Positions 42,362 to 52,015 of a stretch of 64,000 bases of DNA are shown in pieces (position 1 is the stretch's first letter; every line of letters begins with the position of its first letter). A program made the translations under genes and the position numbers. This DNA comes from Bacillota bacterium (lineage in GTDB: Bacteria; Bacillota; UBA5301): the NCBI GenBank assembly GCA_017656135.1, contig JACDOJ010000002.1:1-64000 (forward strand), given 5' to 3'. Below the pieces are notes generated by a model that saw nothing but the letters and a program-made list of their open reading frames with translations, was not told the DNA's origin and searched no databases.

Positions 42362-43066
42362 ATGTTGCCCGTATTCATTATTCTTGCAGTTTTATCCCTG
42401 TTAGAAGGCGCTGTCTTTCTGGTTTCCCACGTCGCCAACAGCAACGTCTTCCCCCAGCCCCTATCTCCAGAGGAAGAAGAAAAGTGCCTGAACCGGATGA
42501 AAGCCGGGGACCTGGAAGCCAGAAACATACTGGTGGAACGGAACCTACGCCTGGTAGCCCACATTGTCAAGAAGTTTGACAACACCGGTCAGGATGCTGA
42601 TGATCTGATCTCCATTGGTACTATCGGTCTGATTAAGGCCATCGGTACTTACGACCAGAGCAAGAAGACCCGCTTGGCCACGTATGCTGCCCGCTGCATC
42701 GAAAACGAAATCCTGATGTACCTACGCTCCAATAAGAAGACCAAAAGTGAGGTCATGCTGCATGAGCCCATCGGCTCCGATAAGGAAGGTAACGAGATCA
42801 CCCTTATTGATGTCCTTGGTACTGAGCACGATGTGGTGGTTGAAACGGTGGAAAACGAGATTGAAAAGGCGAAACTCCGGGAGAAGCTAAAGAATTTGAC
42901 CAAACGGGAGCTCAAAGTCTTAGAGATGCGTTTCGGGTTGATTGACGGGGTTAGATACACCCAAAGAGAGATAGCCAAAAAGCTCGGGATTTCCCGTTCT
43001 TACGTCTCCCGCATCGAGAAAAAGGCCATAACTAAGCTGCACAAAAATCTGTGCGCCGATTTGTAG
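42362..43066 (+). CDS. sigK: Sporulation sigma factor SigK (pro-sigma-K)
   Basis: Late mother-cell sigma factor. 234 residues: the N-terminal 20 residues form the hydrophobic pro-sequence ('[19 protein letters not shown]') that SpoIVFB removes, then region 2 ('[34 protein letters not shown]', '[16 protein letters not shown]') and region 4 ('[24 protein letters not shown]'). The gene is intact, without a skin-type prophage insertion. AGGGGTGA precedes ATG. Confidence 0.96.
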   Translation: MLPVFIILAVLSLLEGAVFLVSHVANSNVFPQPLSPEEEEKCLNRMKAGDLEARNILVERNLRLVAHIVKKFDNTGQDADDLISIGTIGLIKAIGTYDQSKKTRLATYAARCIENEILMYLRSNKKTKSEVMLHEPIGSDKEGNEITLIDVLGTEHDVVVETVENEIEKAKLREKLKNLTKRELKVLEMRFGLIDGVRYTQREIAKKLGISRSYVSRIEKKAITKLHKNLCADL

Positions 43067-43070
43067 GTTG

Positions 43071-43100
43071 TTGGTAATCTAAGGTTAATTACGGTATAAT
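43071..43100 (+). promoter_or_regulatory. Promoter of yqeG-yqeH
   Basis: TTGGTA (43071-43076), 18-bp spacer, TATAAT (43095-43100). Confidence 0.6.
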
Positions 43101-43151
43101 AGCTCTGGGGCTCATACCCAGGGTCTTTGTTTTGGAAGGAGGAAGGCTTTT

Positions 43152-43694
43152 TTGGTTTTGCGCAAATTCTGCCCGAACCAGCATGTTGACTCCCTCGCCG
43201 GCATTGACCTGGAAGCACTGGCACAGGCGGGGATCAAGGGCATTATAGTTGATGTAGATAACACTTTGGTGGAGTGGGATAAAGAGGTTTTAAGCGAGGC
43301 CAGCGTGAGCTGGGTCAAGCGGGCCAAAGAGCTGGGGCTGGGAGTCTGTATCGTCTCCAACGGCAAAGAGGAGCGGGTCGCAAGGTTCGCCGGGGAGCTG
43401 GAGGTTCCCGGTTTTGCCAAGGCCATCAAGCCCCGGAAGAAGGGCTTTCTCAAGGCTTTGGAAGTCTTGGGAACCAAACCGGAGGAAACCGCCATTGTCG
43501 GTGATCAGCTTTTCACTGATGTCCTCGGAGGCAACCGTACTGGCTTGTACACGATTTGGATGACCCCCCTCAGTGACAAGGAGCTCTTCAGCACTAAGTG
43601 TATGCGCCGACTGGAGCAGCAGATAACCCGCAAACTGGAGGAGAGAGGTATGCTCTGCCGGGAGACCAGCCGAGATGAGGAGAAAGCCGGATGA
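43152..43694 (+). CDS. yqeG: YqeG-family HAD phosphatase
   Basis: 180 residues, HAD superfamily subclass IIIA, with 'GIIVDVDNTLVEWD' (nucleophile aspartate), 'VCIVSNGKEERV', and 'AIVGDQLFTDVLGGNRTGLYTI'. Bacterial relatives act on phosphatidylglycerol phosphate or unidentified small phosphates; substrate here unproven. TTG start with AAGGAGG (43136-43142); overlaps yqeH by 4 nt, the usual yqeG-yqeH pair. Confidence 0.93.
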   Translation: MVLRKFCPNQHVDSLAGIDLEALAQAGIKGIIVDVDNTLVEWDKEVLSEASVSWVKRAKELGLGVCIVSNGKEERVARFAGELEVPGFAKAIKPRKKGFLKALEVLGTKPEETAIVGDQLFTDVLGGNRTGLYTIWMTPLSDKELFSTKCMRRLEQQITRKLEERGMLCRETSRDEEKAG

Positions 43695-44821
43695 CCCACA
43701 AAGTAGGAGAGATCTGCCCTGGCTGTGGCGTCCCCTTTCAAGAAACCCGGCCTGACCAGCCCGGTTACCTCCCACCGGGAGTGCGGGAAAGCCGTCCGGG
43801 CGAGGAACTGATCTGCCGGTCTTGCTATCGCCTGGCCCACTACGGTGAGTTTCTGCCCAGAGAGAATTGGAGTGACGAGGAGTACCATCAGGTCCTGAAG
43901 GAAGCTTTGAGCCTGGCGGATCTGGCCCTGGTCATTATCGATCTCTTAGATTTCGAGGGTAGCTGGTGGCCGGCGATTTGGGATGAGATTCCTGCCGAAA
44001 TGCCGGTGGTTTTCATCGGTAACAAAGTGGACCTGCTGCCGAAGGTGGCCCAGCCCGAGGAGATCAGGGACTGGCTGGCAGGCCAAGTGAAAAGAACCGG
44101 CAGGAAGATTCAGAAGATCATTCTGACCAGCGCCAAGACCGGAGAAGGCTTTGAGGAACTGGAAAAGATCGTCGCTGCCTCCGGTAGCACAGCGGTGATC
44201 GGTGCCACCAACACCGGCAAATCCTCTTTAGTCCACAGACTCATGGCCGGCACCGGTTCCAGGAGAGCCCCGGTGGTTTCAGCTTTTCCCGGGACCACTT
44301 TAGGGGTGATTCCGGTGCAGGTACGTGGGGAGAACCGGACGCTTTTAGATACCCCAGGCTTGATCCCGCCTGGGCGCCTCAGTGACTACTACTGCTCCCA
44401 GTGTGCCTCCCGGTTCATTCCGGATAAACCCATCACCAGCCTGCTTTATGAGCTTAAACCCGGCCAGAGCCTCCTTTTTGGCGCCGTGGCAGCCCTGACT
44501 TTGGAAGAGATGGCCCAGGGAGAGAGGGCGGTGCTCCTCTGTTATGCCCCCGGCGGGGTCAAGATCCACCGGACGAACAGCAGGCGGATCCCGGAGATCT
44601 TCGAGCATGCCGGAGACTGGCTGGTACCGCCGTGTCGGGAGTGTTCCGTCCCGGAATACGCCAACTGGGACCGGGTTTCCGTTGAGGTACCGGAAGGCCA
44701 GGACCTGGCTATCAGCGGACTGGGCTGGATCAGCCTGCGTAAGACCGGCGCCCGGCTCAAACTGGAGCTCTTGCCGGGAACCCGTTTCCGGACCCGGCCG
44801 GCTCTGATTGGTCCCCGGTAA
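43691..44821 (+). CDS. yqeH: Ribosome-biogenesis GTPase YqeH
   Basis: 376-residue circularly permuted GTPase needed for 30S assembly. N-terminal zinc finger CPGCGVPFQ...ICRSCY, G4 'IGNKVDLLP' before G1 'GATNTGKSSLVHRL', then G3 'LLDTPGLIPP', the permuted order. The C-terminal RNA-binding part includes 'VSVEVPEGQDLAISGLGWISL'. Cotranscribed with yqeG. Confidence 0.95.
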   Translation: MTHKVGEICPGCGVPFQETRPDQPGYLPPGVRESRPGEELICRSCYRLAHYGEFLPRENWSDEEYHQVLKEALSLADLALVIIDLLDFEGSWWPAIWDEIPAEMPVVFIGNKVDLLPKVAQPEEIRDWLAGQVKRTGRKIQKIILTSAKTGEGFEELEKIVAASGSTAVIGATNTGKSSLVHRLMAGTGSRRAPVVSAFPGTTLGVIPVQVRGENRTLLDTPGLIPPGRLSDYYCSQCASRFIPDKPITSLLYELKPGQSLLFGAVAALTLEEMAQGERAVLLCYAPGGVKIHRTNSRRIPEIFEHAGDWLVPPCRECSVPEYANWDRVSVEVPEGQDLAISGLGWISLRKTGARLKLELLPGTRFRTRPALIGPR

Positions 44822-44862
44822 CTTCCTGAACCGGAAATCGATTCCTCTTAGGTATATTATTT

Positions 44863-44915
44863 CCCCCTTCGGACATATACTGAGATATCAGACCTGTCCA
44901 AAAGGGGGATTTTTT
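44863..44915 (+). terminator. Terminator after yqeH, overlapping the next ribosome site
   Basis: CCCCCTT-C-GGACA (44863-44875) pairs with TGTCC-A-A-AAGGGGG (44895-44908), followed by ATTTTTT. The 3' arm AAGGGGGA is also the Shine-Dalgarno of the next gene (ATG 44918), so folding would both terminate and mask translation. Confidence 0.65.
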
Positions 44916-44917
44916 CT

Positions 44918-45160
44918 ATGTCTGAACCCATTAAAATCGTTGAACTGATGCCGCTTCCGGAATCTAGCCGTTTTCGCAGCCGTTCCGCCCAGTTTCTGCG
45001 GATGGTGAAATTGGCAGTGGGCAGGGTGCGCAGGGGTCATCCGGAGTTGGAAGGGACCTCCTTGTATGACATCGGAATCAGGCGGCTGCCTGAGGCCGGC
45101 AAACTGGAAGTGACCCTCTACTTCCGCCGGGACAGCGAGCAGAAGCAGGCCGGTGCCTGA
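44918..45160 (+). CDS. Hypothetical protein, 80 residues
   Basis: Small basic protein ('SSRFRSRSAQFLRMVKLAVGRV', then 'LYDIGIRRLPEAGKLEVTLYFRRD'), mixed helix and beta, no membrane segment. ATG 44918 follows GGGGGA at 8 nt. Not recognised. It is isolated between two hairpin terminators (44863-44915 and 45235-45261), and expression would rely on read-through from yqeH or a promoter I could not find. Confidence 0.55.
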   Translation: MSEPIKIVELMPLPESSRFRSRSAQFLRMVKLAVGRVRRGHPELEGTSLYDIGIRRLPEAGKLEVTLYFRRDSEQKQAGA

Positions 45161-45234
45161 TTTCCGGGAGGGAATGATGGTTCAAAGTGGAAATATATTT
45201 TTGACTCGGTAAATTGGACATGCTAAGGGTAAAT

Positions 45235-45261
45235 ACCGAATCCTAATCGGATTCGGTTCTT
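45235..45261 (+). terminator. Intrinsic terminator before tldD
   Basis: Perfect 9-bp stem ACCGAATCC / GGATTCGGT (45235-45243, 45249-45257), then TCTTTA. Ends 4 nt before the tldD ribosome site GGAGGT. Confidence 0.65.
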
Positions 45262-45276
45262 TATGGAGGTTTGGCC

Positions 45277-46680
45277 ATGGAGTGGACACAGGAGTCTTTA
45301 AGGCGAGTTTTGGCTAAAGCCCTGGAAAACGGAGGAGACTTCGCCGACGTTTATCTTGAAAATAGGCACTCCCTGCGAATGGTCCGAGAGAACCAGCAGC
45401 TTGACAAGGTCAGTATCGGTACCGACCGAGGCGCAGGTGTGCGGGTGGTTATGAGTGGTTCTACCGCCTACGCCTATACCAACGATCTGACCGAAGAGGG
45501 GCTTTTGGAGATCGCTGGGGTGGTGGCCAAAGCGGTGGAAAAGGGTGAACAAAAGAAGCTGAAACCTTTTCGGCAGGCGGAGAGCAATGTGCAGGTGGCA
45601 CCGGCCATCGACCCCCGCCAGGTCAAGCTGGCTGGGAAGGCACAGCTTCTGGAGAAGGCGGATGAGGCGGCCCGGGCTGTGGATAAGCGGGTCACCCAGG
45701 TTTCCGTGGTTTACCGGGAAACCCTTCAAGATGTGCTCATCGCCAATTCCCGAGGCTACTGGGCTCAAGACAATCGGTGCCGGGTGGCGCTGGCGATTAT
45801 GGTCATCGCCAAGGATGGCGAGATCATGCAGACCGCCTACGAATCCATCGGCGGCGCTGCCGGCTTCGAGCTCTTAGCTGAGGAATCGGTCCTGGAGGCA
45901 GCCAGAAAAGCCGCAGAGGTGGCCGTGCGGATGCTCTCGGCCAAACCGGCTCCCTCAGGGAAGATGCCGGTGGTCTTGGCCGCCGAGGCTGGTGGTACCA
46001 TGGTCCATGAGGCCTGCGGCCACGGCCTTGAGGCTGACCTGGTTCAGAAAGGGGTTTCCGTCTACGCTGGAAAACTGGGTGAGCAGGTGGCTGCCAAAGG
46101 CGTCACCGTCATTGATGATGCCACTTTGCCTAATCACTACGGTTCCTACCGCTATGATGACGAGGGGATCCCGGCCCAGCGCACGGTGTTGATTGAAGAT
46201 GGGATCCTTAAAGGGTACATGTACGATCTCTTGACCGCCGAGAAGGATGGGGTGGAGTCTACCGGCAACGGCCGACGGGAATCCTATCATCACCGGCCCA
46301 TCCCGCGGATGTCCAATACCTTTATCGCTCCAGGTACCGACAAGGCCGAGGATATCATCGCCGATACCCCTTATGGCCTTTATGTGACCAAGATGGGCGG
46401 GGGGCAGGTGAATACCGCCACCGGTGATTTCGTCTTCGAGGTGTCGCAGGGTTTTCTGATCAGAGATGGGGCTGTGGCCGAGCCGGTCAGAGGAGCCACC
46501 CTCACCGGCAACGGGCCTGAAGCTTTAAAGCTCATCGACCGGATCGGGAACGATCAGGGTTTCACCATTGGAACTTGCGGCAAGAACGGCCAGGGAGCTC
46601 CGGTCTGTGATGCCCAGCCCACCATCAGGATCAAGGAGCTGGTTGTAGGCGGTATTGCCGATGAGGAGGATGCCCAGTGA
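45277..46680 (+). CDS. tldD: TldD metalloprotease subunit
   Basis: 467 residues from ATG 45277 (GGAGGT at 45265-45270; TTG 45271 is in frame but too close). The zinc motif HEACGH (244-249) is the diagnostic HExxxH of TldD, with the terminal cysteine region 'TIGTCGKNGQGAPVCDAQP'. TldD pairs with PmbA (TldE), which lacks the zinc site, to form a tunnel-shaped protease acting on unfolded peptides and some modified-peptide leaders. The partner follows, overlapping by 4 nt. Confidence 0.95.
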   Translation: MEWTQESLRRVLAKALENGGDFADVYLENRHSLRMVRENQQLDKVSIGTDRGAGVRVVMSGSTAYAYTNDLTEEGLLEIAGVVAKAVEKGEQKKLKPFRQAESNVQVAPAIDPRQVKLAGKAQLLEKADEAARAVDKRVTQVSVVYRETLQDVLIANSRGYWAQDNRCRVALAIMVIAKDGEIMQTAYESIGGAAGFELLAEESVLEAARKAAEVAVRMLSAKPAPSGKMPVVLAAEAGGTMVHEACGHGLEADLVQKGVSVYAGKLGEQVAAKGVTVIDDATLPNHYGSYRYDDEGIPAQRTVLIEDGILKGYMYDLLTAEKDGVESTGNGRRESYHHRPIPRMSNTFIAPGTDKAEDIIADTPYGLYVTKMGGGQVNTATGDFVFEVSQGFLIRDGAVAEPVRGATLTGNGPEALKLIDRIGNDQGFTIGTCGKNGQGAPVCDAQPTIRIKELVVGGIADEEDAQ

Positions 46681-48011
46681 GTACAATTTTAGATTTGGCC
46701 CAGCAGGCAGTGGAGATCGCCAAGTCTCAAGGAGTCAGCGAGGTCGAAGCTTACTCCAGCCAGGTGGCTGAGTTAGAGGTGGAGGTCAGCGACGGGCAGG
46801 TGGAAAACCTGCAGAAGGCGGAGGAGACCGGTCTCAGCCTCCGGATTTTAAAGAACGGCCGCTTAGGTTTCGCATATACTAACGATTTGAGCCGCCAGGG
46901 TCTGGAAAGAGCCGTCCAGGAAGCGATAGAGATCACTCAGGTAGTCCCCGAGGATAGGTTCTACTCCTTTCCTGACCCCATAGACTACGAACCCCTTGAT
47001 CTTTTGGACCGGGAATATAGTCGGGTTCCGGTGGAAGAGAAGATCGAGCTGGCTAAGGAGATCGAAGCCGCGGCCAGGGCCTATGACTCCCGGGTGCGGA
47101 AGGTCAGAATGGCCCAGTACTCAGAGCGGTTTTACGAGGTCGCTATAGCCAACTCCCACGGCTTGGCCATCTTCTACCAGGTGACCGGTTTTTCCGGGAG
47201 TACCATGGCGGTGGCCGAGGCTGATGGGGTCTCCGAGACCGGCTGGGGTTTTGATTTTGCTCACCGGCTAAAGGAGCTAGATCCCAAAAGAATTGGGGAA
47301 GAGGCCGCCAGGCGCAGCGTCGAGATGCTGGGCGCCAAGAGAGTTGCCAGCCAAAAGGCGGATATCGTCTTGGACCCGGTGGTCGGAGCGGAGTTTTTAG
47401 GTGTTATCGCCCCGGCCCTCACCGGTGAGGCGGTCCAGAAAGGGAAGTCCCTCTTCTACGATAAAGTGGGTCAGGAGGTGGCCTCTAAAGTAGTGAACAT
47501 CGTGGATGACGGGCGCCAGGTCCAGGGAGCGGCAGCGGCACCTGTGGATGATGAGGGGGTTCCCACCGGCCGGACCCAATTGGTGGCTGAGGGGAAGCTC
47601 CAGGGCTTTCTGCACAGTATCTACACCGCGGGTAAAGCTGGGGTAGAGCCGACGGGAAACGGCTTGCGCAGTTCCTACCGGGGAAGGCCCGAATCCAGCC
47701 CCTCCAACATCTACCTGGTGCCTGGGGACAAAGGGGGCGAACAGATTATCTCAGAGGTCCAAAAAGGCCTCTATGTGACCAGTGTCATGGGGATGCACAC
47801 AGCCAACCCCATCTCCGGAGATTTCTCCCTGGGGGCTTCAGGCCTCTGGATTGAAAACGGCGAGATTGCTTATCCGGTCAGAGGTGTGGCCATTGCCGGC
47901 AACATTGTTTCTTTCCTGAAGTCGGTGGTGGAGGTCGGCAGCGACCTGCGGTTCACCGGTTCCTACGGCGCCCCGACCGTGAGGGTTTCGGGGATCTCTA
48001 TCAGCGGTTAA
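46677..48011 (+). CDS. pmbA: PmbA/TldE metalloprotease partner
   Basis: 444 residues, PmbA branch: 'VEAYSSQVAELEVEVSDGQVEN', 'GLSLRILKNGRLGFAYTND' and the C-terminal 'SGDFSLGASGLWIENGEIAYPVRG'. No HExxxH motif, as expected for the non-catalytic subunit. GTG start overlaps tldD, so the two are made in step. No ribosomally synthesised peptide cluster is visible nearby, which fits a housekeeping TldDE. Confidence 0.95.
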   Translation: MSTILDLAQQAVEIAKSQGVSEVEAYSSQVAELEVEVSDGQVENLQKAEETGLSLRILKNGRLGFAYTNDLSRQGLERAVQEAIEITQVVPEDRFYSFPDPIDYEPLDLLDREYSRVPVEEKIELAKEIEAAARAYDSRVRKVRMAQYSERFYEVAIANSHGLAIFYQVTGFSGSTMAVAEADGVSETGWGFDFAHRLKELDPKRIGEEAARRSVEMLGAKRVASQKADIVLDPVVGAEFLGVIAPALTGEAVQKGKSLFYDKVGQEVASKVVNIVDDGRQVQGAAAAPVDDEGVPTGRTQLVAEGKLQGFLHSIYTAGKAGVEPTGNGLRSSYRGRPESSPSNIYLVPGDKGGEQIISEVQKGLYVTSVMGMHTANPISGDFSLGASGLWIENGEIAYPVRGVAIAGNIVSFLKSVVEVGSDLRFTGSYGAPTVRVSGISISG

Positions 48012-48035
48012 GTTTACCCTTTGAGGTGGTAATTA

Positions 48036-48902
48036 GTGATCACTGGCAGCACAAGGGTGGTTGGACTGCTCGGCCACCCTGTTCGACATTCACTCTCGCC
48101 TATTATGCACAACGCAGGGTTTCAGGCGGCCGGTTTAGACTGGGTTTATATCCCTTTTCCAACTGCTCCTGAACACCTGGAGGAAGTTTTGGCAGGCCTT
48201 TACCACGTTGGGGTAGCCGGCCTCAATGTCACGGTGCCCCACAAAGTTGCCGTCGTGGATCACTTGGCCGGGCTCACCGAAGAAGCCCTGCGGATCGGGG
48301 CCGTTAACCTCCTCATTCCCTCACCTCAAGGTTGGATTGGGGACAACACCGATGGCCAGGGGTTCATCAGGGCGCTGACCGAGGCCGGCTTTGAGGCCGA
48401 AGGGAAGCGGGTCTTGCTGCTTGGGGCTGGAGGTGCCGCCAGGGCGGTGGCCCATGCCCTACTGGCTGAAGGTGCAGCAGGTTTGGTGATCTCTAACCGG
48501 ACCTGGGAAAACGCCAAGGACCTTGAGGCTGAGCTGGATCCGTACTACTCCGATGCGGAGTTGGATATCGTCCCTTGGAAAGAGCGCAATGATCCCGGAC
48601 TGCTTATGGAAACGGACCTGATTGTGAACACTACGGTAGTTGGAATGCACGCCAAGAAGTCCGACCCCCCTTTGCTTCACTTCTCTGAGCTCTCTTCAGA
48701 CCACCGGCCTTTTGTGGCGGATATCGTTTACACTCCCCTGGAAACCCCGCTCGTCAGAGAGGCCAAAAAGCACGGGCTCCCGGTGTTGACCGGGGAGAAG
48801 ATGCTGCTCTACCAGGGGGTCATGTCCTGGGAGGCCTGGACGGGGCAACCGGCTCCGATCCAGGAGATGGTCAAGGCTTTGGTTTGGGCCCTGGAACGCT
48901 AG
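48036..48902 (+). CDS. aroE: Shikimate dehydrogenase
   Basis: Reduces 3-dehydroshikimate to shikimate with NADPH. 288 residues with 'GLLGHPVRHSLSPIMHNAGF' (substrate site serines), catalytic lysine and aspartate in 'NVTVPHKVAVVDHL' and 'NTDGQGF', and the dinucleotide loop 'LLGAGGAARAVAHAL'. GTG 48036 after TGAGGTGG. First of four shikimate-pathway genes in this stretch. Confidence 0.96.
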   Translation: MITGSTRVVGLLGHPVRHSLSPIMHNAGFQAAGLDWVYIPFPTAPEHLEEVLAGLYHVGVAGLNVTVPHKVAVVDHLAGLTEEALRIGAVNLLIPSPQGWIGDNTDGQGFIRALTEAGFEAEGKRVLLLGAGGAARAVAHALLAEGAAGLVISNRTWENAKDLEAELDPYYSDAELDIVPWKERNDPGLLMETDLIVNTTVVGMHAKKSDPPLLHFSELSSDHRPFVADIVYTPLETPLVREAKKHGLPVLTGEKMLLYQGVMSWEAWTGQPAPIQEMVKALVWALER

Positions 48903-48960
48903 AGGGATTTGTTGCCGGCTTGTCGAAGAGTTTTACATTCTTCGCAGGGGGGAAACCGCC

Positions 48961-49245
48961 GTGGCAAGAGAACCTAGATTACGGAACCTGATGGAGGATA
49001 TGGTATTAAAACTCCTGCCCGAGGTGGCCAAGGAGTACCCTGAGGTCTGTTCCTGCCCAAAGTGCCGACGGGACGTGGTGGCTTTGGCCCTGAACGAACT
49101 GGGTTCCAAGTATGTCACCAGTTCTCAGGGAGAAACCAGAGCCCGGGTGGAGTTAGAGAGCCGACAGGGGCAGATCGATATTTGGCTGGCCCTGAGAGCC
49201 GCTTTTCAGCAAGTGGCTAAAGTACCTCATCACCAACGGGACTAG
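48961..49245 (+). CDS. ComFB-like late competence protein
   Basis: 94 residues: 'LMEDMVLKLLPEVAKEYPEVCSC' and 'CPKCRRDVVALALNELGSKYV'. The cysteines of CSCPKC (and nearby) form the zinc site of ComFB-family proteins, some of which bind cyclic dinucleotides. No other competence genes are near; it sits within the shikimate cluster. GTG 48961 follows GGGGGGAAACCGCC. Confidence 0.85.
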   Translation: MAREPRLRNLMEDMVLKLLPEVAKEYPEVCSCPKCRRDVVALALNELGSKYVTSSQGETRARVELESRQGQIDIWLALRAAFQQVAKVPHHQRD

Positions 49246-49260
49246 GAGTGAAGAAATTAG

Positions 49261-50424
49261 ATGTTGCGTTTTTTGACAGCAGGAGAGTCCCACGGACCGG
49301 CGCTTTTAGCGATCATCGAAGGGCTGCCTGCCGGAGTGTCCATTGATGTTGACGCCATTGATCAGGAGCTGGCCCTCAGGCAGCGGGGAGCCGGACGGGG
49401 AGGTCGGATGAAGATCGAGAAAGACCGGGTCAAAATCCTCTCCGGCCTGCGTTTTGGTCGAACTTTGGGCTCTCCGGTGAGTCTAATGATTGAAAACAGG
49501 GATTGGGTCAACTGGCAGGAGGTTATGAGTCAGACGCCTCTTCCGGACGAGCCAGCCCCGCTCGAGGAACCCCGGCCTGGGCACGCAGATTTAGCCGGGG
49601 TTTTGAAGTATAAGCACGCAGATTGCCGCAATGTCTTGGAACGGGCCAGCGCCAGGGAGACTGCGGCCAGAGTGGCGGTGGGGGCCGTAGCCAAACAGTT
49701 CTTGGCCAACTTTGGCGTGCAGCTGGGCAGTCAAGTGCTCAGGATCGGATCAAAATCCACTGACAAGAGGCTCATCTCTCCTGATGAGATGGCCGAGGTC
49801 AGAGCCTCTGATCTGCACTGCTTGGACCGGGATGCCGCCAAAGAGATGCGGTCTCTTATCGACCAGGCTCGCAGTCAAGGCGAAAGCCTGGGGGGCGTTC
49901 TTGAGGTGCTGGCCTGGAATGTTCCGGTGGGGCTGGGCTCCCACGTCCACTGGGACCGGCGTCTGGACGCCCGGCTGGCAGCTGCGGTGATGAGCATCCC
50001 CGCCATCAAAGGGGTGGAGATTGGCGACGGGTTTGATCTGGCCGGGCGGCTGGGCTCTAAAGCCCACGATCCCATCTATTACGATGAGGAGGGCGGGTTT
50101 TACCGCGAAACCAACCACGCCGGCGGGATCGAAGGAGGAATTTCCAACGGTTCTCCCATCAGACTGGTGGCCGCCATGAAACCTATTCCCACTTTGATGA
50201 GCCCCCTTCCTTCAGTGAACATCCGCACTAAAGAGGCCGTCTCAGCCTCTCGGGAGCGAAGTGATGTCTGTGCGGTGCCGGCGGCGGCAGTGGTGGCTGA
50301 AGCCGTCGTCGCTTGGGTTCTGGCCCAGGCTCTCGTGGAGAAGTTCGGTGGGGATCACTTGGAGGATACCTTGGCTGCCTATGCCAGTTACCGGAGGAGG
50401 TTGGCCTCAGATGTTCAGGAATAA
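49261..50424 (+). CDS. aroC: Chorismate synthase
   Basis: Forms chorismate from EPSP with reduced FMN. 387 residues with the three signatures: 'GESHGPALLAIIEGLPAG', 'GHADLAGVLKYKHADCRNVLERASARETA' and 'RSDVCAVPAAAVVAEA'. AGGAGTGAAG precedes ATG. It overlaps the aroK-aroB fusion by 14 nt. Confidence 0.97.
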   Translation: MLRFLTAGESHGPALLAIIEGLPAGVSIDVDAIDQELALRQRGAGRGGRMKIEKDRVKILSGLRFGRTLGSPVSLMIENRDWVNWQEVMSQTPLPDEPAPLEEPRPGHADLAGVLKYKHADCRNVLERASARETAARVAVGAVAKQFLANFGVQLGSQVLRIGSKSTDKRLISPDEMAEVRASDLHCLDRDAAKEMRSLIDQARSQGESLGGVLEVLAWNVPVGLGSHVHWDRRLDARLAAAVMSIPAIKGVEIGDGFDLAGRLGSKAHDPIYYDEEGGFYRETNHAGGIEGGISNGSPIRLVAAMKPIPTLMSPLPSVNIRTKEAVSASRERSDVCAVPAAAVVAEAVVAWVLAQALVEKFGGDHLEDTLAAYASYRRRLASDVQE

Positions 50425-52015
50425 GCCCAACATCGTGCTGGTGGGCTTCATGGGGGCCGGAAAGAGCACCATCGGTAAGGCCTTGGCCGAACTGCTGCAC
50501 CGCCCTTTTGTGGATACTGATGAGTTAATCGTGGAGAAAGCCGGGCTAAGCATCCCGGAGGTCTTCGCTCAGAGGGGTGAGGCGGCTTTCCGAGAGCTAG
50601 AAGCCGCTGTCATCCAAGAGGCAGCCCAAAGAGAAGGCGCGGTCATCGCCGTCGGTGGGGGCAGTGTCACCCGGGTGGAGAGCCTCATGAACTTGCGGCA
50701 GAAAGGGGTTCTCGTCCACCTTGCCCCCCCTTTTGAACTGATTTTGCCTCGAATTATGTCTGATCCCGAACGACCCATGGCCGCTTTAGGTGAGGAGGGG
50801 CTCCGGCGCCTGTACCAAGAGCGGGCCCAGTGGTACAACCTGGCAGATTACGAGTTTTCCTACGGGGCAGAGGATTCACCTGCTGAGGTGGCGAAGAGAA
50901 TCGCCAGCCTCTTAGCCAGGGATAGCTTGACTTTCACTGTAAAGGCCAAAACCCGGAGCTACTCCTATTTGTTAGGCTCGGACTTTACCTTCCAGACTGA
51001 GCTGGCGAATCTCCGAAGGGCCACCTCAGCCAAGGCTCTTCTGGTCACTGACACCACCGTAGGTGAGCTCTACGGAGCAGAGGTCAGCCAGATCCTCTCG
51101 GGGCTGGGCTGGCAGGTCAAGGTGGTGAGTTTCCCCAGTGGAGAAGGGGCCAAGAATCTACAGAGCGTTGAGGCCATCTGGGAGGCCGGTTTCGACTTTG
51201 GTTTGGACCGAAAGAGCGTCATTTTTGCTTTGGGTGGAGGGGTCATCGGCGATTTGGCCGGGTTCGCTGCTGCCACCTTCATGCGGGGCATTCCCTTTGT
51301 GATTCTTCCCACCACCCTTTTGGCCATGGTAGACAGTTCCGTCGGCGGCAAGACTGGGGTCAACCACCGGCGGGGTAAGAACTTGGTCGGAGCCTTTCAC
51401 CAGCCTTGGGGGGTTTACGCTGCTCTCAAAACCCTGGGTACTTTAGATGACCGCAACCTCGCCGCCGGCTGGGCAGAGGTGGTCAAATCGGCCCTCATCG
51501 GCGATCCAGCCTACTATCACCACTTGGCGAGTTCTAAGCCTTCCTTGAGAGATGTGGAGCACCAGGCGGAGGCCATCTTCCGCTCGGCCAAAGTCAAGGC
51601 TTCCATTGTAGCCCGGGATGAGCACGAGGCAGGGCTGCGCAAGCAGTTGAACCTCGGCCACACTCTGGGTCACGGCTTGGAGCAGGCCCTGGGTTACGGC
51701 ACTTGGCTGCACGGGGAGGCGGTCAGCGTGGGGCTGGTTTCGGAGGCTTGGATTGCCGGGAAGTTGGGCCTGGCCAAGCCGGAGTTAGCTAATGAGCTGG
51801 CCGCGCTCTTGGCCCACTATGGGCTGCCGGTGAGTTGGCCGGAAGGGTTAGAACTGGATGCGGTGATGGCTCCGATCCTTTTAGATAAGAAAAACACCGG
51901 CGGCCGGATCACCCTACTTTTGGTGGTCCGCCCCGGCCAAATCCAGGAAGTCGCTCTCTCCCAGCGGGATTACCGAAATCTACTCGCGGAATTCAGAGGT
52001 GAGAAGTTGTGTTAA
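50411..52015 (+). CDS. aroKB: Fused shikimate kinase-3-dehydroquinate synthase (AroK-AroB)
   Basis: 534 residues in one frame from ATG 50411 (GGAGGAGG about 10 nt upstream inside aroC; an ORF extension to 50261 is an overlap artefact). Residues 1-165: shikimate kinase with P-loop GFMGAGKST (12-20), '[11 protein letters not shown]', and 'IAVGGGSV'. Residues 175-534: dehydroquinate synthase with '[15 protein letters not shown]', '[21 protein letters not shown]', '[19 protein letters not shown]', and zinc histidines in '[13 protein letters not shown]' and 'LHGEAVSVG'. The two enzymes catalyse non-consecutive steps (2 and 5). Both active sites look intact. Confidence 0.95.
   Translation: MFRNKPNIVLVGFMGAGKSTIGKALAELLHRPFVDTDELIVEKAGLSIPEVFAQRGEAAFRELEAAVIQEAAQREGAVIAVGGGSVTRVESLMNLRQKGVLVHLAPPFELILPRIMSDPERPMAALGEEGLRRLYQERAQWYNLADYEFSYGAEDSPAEVAKRIASLLARDSLTFTVKAKTRSYSYLLGSDFTFQTELANLRRATSAKALLVTDTTVGELYGAEVSQILSGLGWQVKVVSFPSGEGAKNLQSVEAIWEAGFDFGLDRKSVIFALGGGVIGDLAGFAAATFMRGIPFVILPTTLLAMVDSSVGGKTGVNHRRGKNLVGAFHQPWGVYAALKTLGTLDDRNLAAGWAEVVKSALIGDPAYYHHLASSKPSLRDVEHQAEAIFRSAKVKASIVARDEHEAGLRKQLNLGHTLGHGLEQALGYGTWLHGEAVSVGLVSEAWIAGKLGLAKPELANELAALLAHYGLPVSWPEGLELDAVMAPILLDKKNTGGRITLLLVVRPGQIQEVALSQRDYRNLLAEFRGEKLC

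Noticed and set aside
50261-50410. Upstream extension of aroK-aroB inside aroC
   Set aside because: Reads the aroC sequence out of frame; the shikimate kinase begins at ATG 50411 with a proper ribosome site.
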